Source: a bacterium (lineage in GTDB: Bacteria; Myxococcota_A; Bradymonadia; REDH01). Taken from it: a stretch of 36,892 bases of DNA. The notes below the pieces were generated by a model. The model saw nothing but the letters and a program-made list of their open reading frames with translations. It had not been told where the DNA came from and ran no database searches. The number at the start of each line of letters is the position of its first letter. Within the stretch, counting starts at the first letter, position 1. Shown piece after piece: positions 32,443 to 36,892 of the stretch. A program made the position numbers and the translations under genes. The stretch is from the NCBI GenBank assembly GCA_030427825.1, contig JAUICO010000043.1, positions 1 to 36,892 of the forward strand, given 5' to 3'.

Positions 32443-32675
32443 GCTGGAACCGACTTGCGTTGCCCCTGCTCGCATCGCTGACATTGGGTTTGGCGCCATT
32501 CACGCCTGAACCACACATCGTCGGAAAGCTGCGTTGGATTGCGGGCGGCGCCCGGGGGATGGCGCCGATGGATTACTTCGATACCGTCCTGCACGGCGCC
32601 CCGTGGATCTGGCTCATTATCACCGCAGGTCTGGTACTTCGCGACCTGTGGCGAAGCTCCGCTTCAGAGCGCTGA
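32439..32675 (+). CDS. Small membrane protein (78 aa)
   Basis: Starts with GTG overlapping the lipoprotein stop (GTGA). It has two hydrophobic segments (LALPLLASLTLGLAPF, and APWIWLIITAGLVLR) around a conserved-looking core: FTPEPHIVGKLRWIAGG, then DYFDTVLHGAPW. This core resembles a widespread family of about 70-aa inner-membrane proteins with the LAPF-PEPH-LR and D-HGAP pattern, often loosely annotated as RND-transporter-like. Its function is unknown. Position between the lipoprotein and thioredoxin genes suggests a link to envelope redox. It has no Cys, so it is not itself a thiol carrier. Confidence 0.78.
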   Translation: MSWNRLALPLLASLTLGLAPFTPEPHIVGKLRWIAGGARGMAPMDYFDTVLHGAPWIWLIITAGLVLRDLWRSSASER

Positions 32676-32780
32676 TCCGTCAGCACGGCAGAAAAAGCAC
32701 ACAACGGTGTCACACTCTGACGGGCTGCGGGCTCTGTGTGGTGAAAGGCAGCACAAAGGCCCCACTACATGGAGACGACA

Positions 32781-33152
32781 ATGGCGAAAGCGACACAGGT
32801 AACGGACAGCAATTTTGAGCGTGAGGTTCTGCAGAGCGACGTACCCGTCCTCGTCGACTTCTGGGCGCCCTGGTGCGGCCCCTGCAGAGCGCTGTCACCG
32901 GCCATCGAGGCCCTCGCTGAAGAACTCGAGGGCGAGGTGAAGGTCGTGAAGTACAACACGCAGGAGAACAACCGCATCGCCGGCCGTATCGGTATCCGGA
33001 GCATCCCAACTCTGGCGATTTTTCGCGATGGCGACATCGTGGCGCATCGCGTCGGCGCACTGCCTCCCCAGCAGCTGCGCAGTTGGACCCGAAAAGGCGC
33101 AGGCCTCGAGCCCGGCATCTTTTCGAAGCTCTTCTCGGGCCGCACCGCGTAG
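32781..33152 (+). CDS. Thioredoxin
   Basis: A 123-residue thioredoxin with VLVDFWAPWCGPCRALSP (WCGPC, Cys32 and Cys35) and the cis-Pro loop RSIPTLAIF (Pro76). I chose ATG 32781 because GGAG lies 6-7 bases upstream; ATG 32769 would add four residues. A 15-residue tail (LEPGIFSKLFSGRTA) extends past the usual end of about 108 residues. The usual NPDG-like stretch reads NTQENN. It is cytoplasmic and would reduce target disulfides using electrons from a flavoprotein reductase. The stop is only 15 bases from the stop of the convergent sigma factor gene. Its own promoter may lie in the 105-base spacer before it. Confidence 0.94.
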   Translation: MAKATQVTDSNFEREVLQSDVPVLVDFWAPWCGPCRALSPAIEALAEELEGEVKVVKYNTQENNRIAGRIGIRSIPTLAIFRDGDIVAHRVGALPPQQLRSWTRKGAGLEPGIFSKLFSGRTA

Positions 33153-33167
33153 ACCGCCTGGCGCTCA

Positions 33168-33746
33168 TCAGACCAGACCGTCGAGCTCTGCACGCAGGGA
33201 ACGATGCACACGGCTCAGGCGGGCGCGAACCGCGGCCGGCGTCATCGAAAGTGACGCCGCGATTTCGGGCCCGGTCCAACCCTGCGCGTCGGCGAGAATC
33301 ATGATGGCGCGGTCTTTCGGCGAGAGATTGTTCATCACCTGCGACAGCGTCTCTGCCAGCTCCGCGCGCGCCGCGAGAATGTCGGGACCTGCATCGTCGG
33401 AGACCAGCTCTTCGTCGCTGACGTGTATCGACGCGTCGCGCTTCATCCCGCGACGCATGCGCGTGCAGGCGGTCGCGACGAGGCGAACGAGCCAACCGTT
33501 CACGGAGCCTTCACCACGGAAGCCCGGCCCGTACCTCCACGCGGCAAGGGCCGCGTCCTGCACAGCGTCCTCCGCTTGATCTGCGTCCCGGCATCGGCGC
33601 CGGGCCTCGGCGAGCAGGCGATCGCCATAGCAGCGCGTAACACGATCCAGGACCTCGATGTCACCGCTCTGCAGCAGGCTGACCAGCTCCGCGGCGTCGC
33701 AGAGGCTGGGCACCGCTTCTTCGTTGACTTCACGGGAGGGGTTCAT
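33168..33746 (-). CDS. ECF sigma-70 family RNA polymerase sigma factor
   Basis: A 192-residue group 4 (ECF) sigma factor. Region 2 is about 24-100 (ARRRCRDADQAEDAVQDAALAAWR, then GWLVRLVATACTRMRR). Region 4 is about 130-190 (LSQVMNNLSPKDRAIMILAD, ending in the helix-turn-helix ISMTPAAVRARLSRVHRSL-like stretch at the C-terminus). Regions 1.1 and 3 are absent. The ATG follows CAGGA by 3-4 bases. No anti-sigma gene is next to it: the 3' side is the convergent thioredoxin gene and the 5' side is the divergent DUF302 gene. The short spacer holds a palindrome at 33797. It is likely to control its redox neighbours, but there is no direct proof. Confidence 0.92.
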   Translation of the reverse strand: MNPSREVNEEAVPSLCDAAELVSLLQSGDIEVLDRVTRCYGDRLLAEARRRCRDADQAEDAVQDAALAAWRYGPGFRGEGSVNGWLVRLVATACTRMRRGMKRDASIHVSDEELVSDDAGPDILAARAELAETLSQVMNNLSPKDRAIMILADAQGWTGPEIAASLSMTPAAVRARLSRVHRSLRAELDGLV

Positions 33747-33796
33747 CGTCCTGCGTGGTTGCGCGTCAGGTTCGCCGTCGCGGAAAAAGCGAAAAG

Positions 33797-33807
33797 TCTG
33801 TCACAGA
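33797..33807. promoter_or_regulatory. Palindrome/ECF -35-like element between sigma and DUF302 genes
   Basis: TCTGT-C-ACAGA is a perfect 5-bp inverted repeat in the 141-base divergent spacer. It includes TGTCACA (33799-33805), which resembles -35 elements used by some ECF groups, and TACTAT (33829-33834) lies further down. Because the site is palindromic it could serve both divergent genes, or be an operator. There is no direct evidence for which. Confidence 0.35.
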
Positions 33808-33887
33808 TCGGCCCGCGGCCGGCTCTCCTACTATGAACGCGCTGCGGGCGCACAAGACTCACTCACAGAACAGGTACGGAGGCCCAG

Positions 33888-34313
33888 ATGTCCGCAATCC
33901 CTATCACCCCGACGACAGGCTACACCCTCACGGGTCAGCTGCCCTCAACGTCCTTTGAGGTCGCCAAAGAGCGCACCGTCGCCGCGCTGGCCGGCGAAGG
34001 CTTCGGCGTTCTGACCGAGATCGATGTTCAGGCTACGATGAATGCAAAACTGGGCGTCCAGACCCGCCCCTACCTGATCCTCGGCGCCTGCAATCCCCAG
34101 CTTGCCCTGGACGCCCTCAGCGCGGAGCCGGGCATCGGCGCATTGCTGCCGTGCAACGTCGTCCTCAGCGGGGACGATGACGGTGGTGTGGTGGTGTCTG
34201 CGATCGACCCGGTGGCCATGTTCAGCGTCGTCGGTCGCCCGGACGTCGGGCCGTTGGCAGACGAAGTTCGCACCCGTCTTGAGCGGGTCATCCTTTCACT
34301 GAGCGAGGCGTGA
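33888..34313 (+). CDS. DUF302 protein
   Basis: A 141-residue protein of the DUF302 family: FGVLTEIDVQATM, YLILGACNPQLALDAL, EPGIGALLPCNVVL and AIDPVAMF are all family hallmarks. The fold is a small alpha/beta domain, and the function is not established. It has two conserved Cys (GACNP and LPCNV). It starts at ATG 33888 after GGAGG at 33878-33882. The downstream gene ATG overlaps its TGA by one base (TGATG), so it is coupled to the flavoprotein. Divergent from an ECF sigma gene, it is likely a member of a thiol-stress group. A binding role for a small metabolite or metal is guesswork. Confidence 0.9.
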   Translation: MSAIPITPTTGYTLTGQLPSTSFEVAKERTVAALAGEGFGVLTEIDVQATMNAKLGVQTRPYLILGACNPQLALDALSAEPGIGALLPCNVVLSGDDDGGVVVSAIDPVAMFSVVGRPDVGPLADEVRTRLERVILSLSEA

Positions 34314-35644
34314 TGCAGCACCAGGTAGATGTCGCTATCATCGGTGCAGGATCCGCCGGGCTCAACGCGCGGCGTGCGGTGATCGCCGCCGGCGCAAGCT
34401 TCGAGATTTTCGATCCCGGCCCGCTTGGAACCACCTGCGCCCGCGTCGGATGCATGCCCAGCAAGCTGCTGATCGCTGCCGCCGAAGCGGCACACGATGC
34501 GCACAAGGCGAAGGTGTTTGGCGTGCACGCCGATGTGCAGGTCGAGCCCGCCGAGGTCATGGCGCGCGTTCGTCGCATGCGTGATGGCTTTGTCTCACAC
34601 ACACGCGAGGGCATCGACGCGGTGGGGCCCGTCGTCGCGAAACAGGCTCGTTTTATCGGACCGACATCGCTGGAAGCAGGTGGCGAACGCTACGACGTCA
34701 AGTCGGTCGTCATTGCGACGGGTTCGGAGCCGGTGATTCCCCGGCCATGGCTGGAGTTCGAGCGGGAGGTCCTGACCACCGACGAGGTGTTTGAGCTTCC
34801 GGAGCTCCCGTCGTCGTTATTGGTCGTAGGAGCCGGTATCATCGGGCTGGAGCTCGGGCAGGCCATGCACCGGCTCGGTGTACGCGTGACTGTTCTCGAC
34901 GTCTCGGGTGCCCTGGCCGGTCTGAGCGACCCGGAGCACGTAGAGATCATGCGCGCCCATCTGGGTGTCGATCTGCATCTGCGTCACCAACTGCAGAGTA
35001 TACAGAGAAGCGAGGAGGGTCTGCGTGTGCGCTTCGTCGGCGACGACGGCGCCGCTCGCGATGACACCTGGGAGCGTGTGCTGATCGCGGCAGGACGTTC
35101 GCCGCGACTCAAGGGCCTGGACCTCGCGGCCGCCGGACTGGATCCCCTGCCCGAGATCGACCCGCTGACCGGCCGGTTGGGCGACAGCGCCGTGTTTATT
35201 GCCGGCGACGCCACAGGGGAGCGCATGCTCCTGCACGAGGCGTCGTACGAAGGTTCCGTGGCCGGCGCCAACGCGGCCATGTTTCCGGAGCTGTCCCCGC
35301 AGCCGCGAAAGACGGCGCTCGGTGTGGTCTTCACGGACCCGCAGATTGCAACGGTCGGCGAACGCACCGCCTTTGTCGGCACCTTCGATATGACCGGCCA
35401 GTCCCGGGCGAAAGTGATGGCACGAAACGCGGGGCGCATCGAAGTGTATGCAAACGAAGACCGACGCCTGACCGGGGCCACCATCATCGGACCACACGCC
35501 GAGCATCTCGGACACCTGCTGGCCTGGGCCGTCGAAGCCGGCTTCGATGTGGACCGCGCGCTCGAGATGCCCTTCTACCACCCGGTGCTTGAGGAGGGGG
35601 TGCGCTCGGCGCTGCGCGATCTCAGCCGTCACGCTCGGCGCTGA
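34313..35644 (+). CDS. Dihydrolipoamide dehydrogenase-like FAD-disulfide oxidoreductase
   Basis: A 443-residue flavoprotein disulfide reductase. FAD fold: VAIIGAGSAGLNA (GxGxxG, 11-16). Redox disulfide: GTTCARVGCMPSK (Cys42 and Cys47, Cx4C as in Lpd). NAD(P) fold: VVGAGIIGLELG. A second FAD motif is FIAGDATGE. The C-terminal HP-x-LEE (His423, Glu427/428) is the catalytic base pair, in the form FYHPVLEEG used by a branch of Lpd-like enzymes. No E1/E2 genes of a 2-oxoacid dehydrogenase complex and no lipoyl protein are adjacent. ATG 34313 overlaps the DUF302 stop and has a GAGG site; GTG 34310 is one codon earlier. It could reduce lipoamide, thioredoxin-like or small thiol partners. Confidence 0.92.
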   Translation: MQHQVDVAIIGAGSAGLNARRAVIAAGASFEIFDPGPLGTTCARVGCMPSKLLIAAAEAAHDAHKAKVFGVHADVQVEPAEVMARVRRMRDGFVSHTREGIDAVGPVVAKQARFIGPTSLEAGGERYDVKSVVIATGSEPVIPRPWLEFEREVLTTDEVFELPELPSSLLVVGAGIIGLELGQAMHRLGVRVTVLDVSGALAGLSDPEHVEIMRAHLGVDLHLRHQLQSIQRSEEGLRVRFVGDDGAARDDTWERVLIAAGRSPRLKGLDLAAAGLDPLPEIDPLTGRLGDSAVFIAGDATGERMLLHEASYEGSVAGANAAMFPELSPQPRKTALGVVFTDPQIATVGERTAFVGTFDMTGQSRAKVMARNAGRIEVYANEDRRLTGATIIGPHAEHLGHLLAWAVEAGFDVDRALEMPFYHPVLEEGVRSALRDLSRHARR

Positions 35645-35647
35645 TGG

Positions 35648-35687
35648 TCGGTCGAGGCTGCCGCGATTGAGCACCGTCGCCGACCGA
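35648..35687. terminator. Long-loop inverted repeat between convergent genes
   Basis: TCGGTCG (35648-35654) pairs with CGACCGA (35681-35687) around a 26-base loop, filling the spacer between the flavoprotein and stress-protein stops. No T-run is present, so a terminator role is weak. Confidence 0.28.
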
Positions 35688-36509
35688 TCACGAAGCGATT
35701 GGTATGTGCACTTCAAGCACTGGAACCGTCGCCCTGTGAATCATCCTCTCAGAGCGCGTTCCCAGTAGGATGTCGCGTGCATCGTAGTGACCTTCGGTCG
35801 CCGTGATGATCAGGTCGGCGTTACGCTCCTCAGCCTCGCGGCAGACTGATTCGGCGACGGCACCACGCACTTCGTGGTCGAAGCGTTCCCACGTAGCGCC
35901 TTCAGGGAACACGATGTTGCTTAGCAGATCCCGCCGACCCGCGTGTACCAGGTGTACCTGCAGCTTGTCGGTGGAGGTACGTCCTGCCAGGCGCTGCAGC
36001 GCATCGAGAGCGACGCTCGTCGCTTCCTGCGAGCCGACCGGAATCACAACGGATCGCAACGAGAGGGTCCCGTCGTCGGCGTCGACCATCGGCCTCGCGT
36101 CGTCGGGGACAAATAGAGTGTCAACGCGGGTCTCACTGGCAAGCGCTTCTGCCACGCTTCCGACAAGCAGGCGGCTCAGCCCGCGCCGAGCGCGTGTGCC
36201 AACCACAATCAGGTTTGGCTTCACGATCCGGAGATGCGCCAGCACGTCATCGGCGGGATCCCCATGAGCGTTGAAGTTGTGCACCTTATGCTGGTCGGCG
36301 AGCTCCGCCATGCCCCATCGCGAGAGCACGCGCCAGGGGTCGAGCAGAACTTCTTCGTCGTCATCGCCATATCGTGCGTGAAGCATCTCGACCTTAGCGT
36401 TTCCGACGCAGGCCAGACCGAGGCCGTGATGGACCACAAGCTCATCGTCAGCCGAACGCGCAATCGCAATAACAAAAGACTCATCGCAATTTTCTGGTAG
36501 GGTGCTCAT
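35688..36509 (-). CDS. Tandem universal stress protein (two Usp domains)
   Basis: A 273-residue protein of two UspA domains. ATG at 36509 follows AGGAG by about 6 bases; the frame extends further up but begins with an unlikely Arg-rich stretch. Domain 1 (about 10-135) has the ATP-loop-like VVGTRARRGLSRLLVGSVAEALAS, matching G-x2-G-x9-G(S/T). Domain 2 (about 155-273) has ITATEGHYDARDILLGTRSERMI, where the first Gly of the motif is Thr, so nucleotide binding there may be lost. Usp proteins bind ATP or act as stress-response regulators in the cytoplasm. It converges on the flavoprotein gene. Confidence 0.9.
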   Translation of the reverse strand: MSTLPENCDESFVIAIARSADDELVVHHGLGLACVGNAKVEMLHARYGDDDEEVLLDPWRVLSRWGMAELADQHKVHNFNAHGDPADDVLAHLRIVKPNLIVVGTRARRGLSRLLVGSVAEALASETRVDTLFVPDDARPMVDADDGTLSLRSVVIPVGSQEATSVALDALQRLAGRTSTDKLQVHLVHAGRRDLLSNIVFPEGATWERFDHEVRGAVAESVCREAEERNADLIITATEGHYDARDILLGTRSERMIHRATVPVLEVHIPIAS

Positions 36510-36771
36510 GGCTCTCCTGGGAAGGCTCCCACTATCAACGCAAACCGAAGTTGCGCGCGCGCACATGGGACGCAAGCAACTAATTGTCGGATGAGCGCTC
36601 GTAGAATCAGCGGACCTCCCGAACTGTTGATTTTTCCGAACTGCGCCACCACTTCGTGACCCGGCGTTCGGTCGACGCAGGGCCGCTCTGTGTCGTGCGA
36701 GGCCGCGCGCCGCTGCGTCACCTCTTACCGCTCGATGCTTGCACAACGCCTACGCTCAGCGCATCGCAGTC
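36510..36771. other. Upstream region of the Usp gene
   Basis: 262 bases with no supported gene. It holds the direct repeat CCGAACTG at 36619-36626 and 36636-36643 (17-base period) and a GC-alternating stretch near 36556-36564. The usp promoter must lie here, but I cannot place it with confidence. Confidence 0.4.
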
Positions 36772-36892
36772 TCAACCTGTACGCCCGACGTTGATCGTGC
36801 CCAGGCTCTGTACCTGAGCGACGCCGTGCAGCTCGTCCATGCCGAGCACGTTAGCGGCCGGGAATTCGAGGAGCAGAAGCTGCCGGAGGAAG
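36772..36892 (-). other. Unresolved partial reading frame at window edge
   Basis: On the minus strand a frame from the window edge ends at TGA (36774-36772) after 39 codons, ending SLGTINVGRTG, with GC-rich third positions. On the plus strand the codon-aligned antisense frame is also open from 36631 to the edge and reads as a hydrophilic segment (LYLSDAVQLVHAEH, EFEEQKLPEE), with only TTG 36739 as a start near the coding-like part. Codon bias does not separate the two. One is probably a real gene running out of the window. Confidence 0.3.

Noticed and set aside
32677..32723. CCGTCAG/CTGACGG inverted repeat before the thioredoxin gene as a terminator.
   Set aside because: The loop is 33 bases and there is no T-run; too weak to list.
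1..36892. Search for tRNA, rRNA, CRISPR repeats, insertion sequences and attachment sites.
   Set aside because: No cloverleaf-like T-loop context, regularly spaced repeats, transposase motifs or terminal inverted repeats were seen by eye; a tRNA or covariance scan was not possible.

Overview
The window is GC-rich chromosomal DNA with short spacers, dense coding on both strands and many ATGA-type overlaps. It most likely comes from a myxobacterium-like member of the Myxococcota. The pointers are a DUF2330 protein ending in a MYXO-CTERM-like tail (Cys pair, hydrophobic helix, terminal arginines), a small lipoprotein with the AgmX/PglI-type C-terminal domain, and lipoproteins with Asp/Gly/Ala-rich linkers after the lipobox. 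The assignment rests on protein signatures only. I see no tRNA, rRNA, CRISPR array, transposase, integrase or prophage gene.

Layout. (1) 1-8770: the 3' part of recB and all of recD on the + strand, ending convergently into a full-length lhr-type helicase. (2) 8791-13501: DUF2330 surface protein (-), then a possible 43-aa ORF, a class V aminotransferase and a membrane-anchored HEAT-repeat protein (+). (3) 18528-13574 (-): a compact five-gene operon of a 3beta-HSD-like SDR, a small membrane protein, a GMC flavoprotein with a ferredoxin-like Cys motif, an acyl-CoA dehydrogenase and a polytopic membrane protein. It looks like an oxidation route for a lipid alcohol or sterol-like substrate. (4) 18762-22139 (+): envelope genes, namely a YcbB-type L,D-transpeptidase, an OmpA-domain lipoprotein and an AgmX-tail lipoprotein.

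(5) 25847-22252 (-): FG-GAP/VCBS lipoprotein, hot-dog thioesterase and diacylglycerol-kinase-family lipid kinase. (6) 25990-29005 (+): membrane-anchored parvulin PPIase, HupE/UreJ-type membrane protein and esterase-like lipoprotein. (7) 30834-29072 (-): PlsC-like acyltransferase coupled to an SDR-fold protein without visible catalytic Tyr/Lys. (8) 31038-35644: a thiol-redox block with a DsbA-like protein carrying an extra four-Cys segment, a coiled-coil lipoprotein, a small membrane protein, thioredoxin, an ECF sigma factor without an adjacent anti-sigma gene, a DUF302 protein and a dihydrolipoamide-dehydrogenase-like flavoprotein. (9) 36509-35688 (-): a tandem universal stress protein, then an upstream region and an unresolved reading frame at the window edge.

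The most interesting parts are the GMC/SDR/acyl-CoA dehydrogenase operon, the thiol-redox block, and the acyltransferase-degenerate SDR pair. All functional statements come from motifs and gene order read by eye; no database search was possible.
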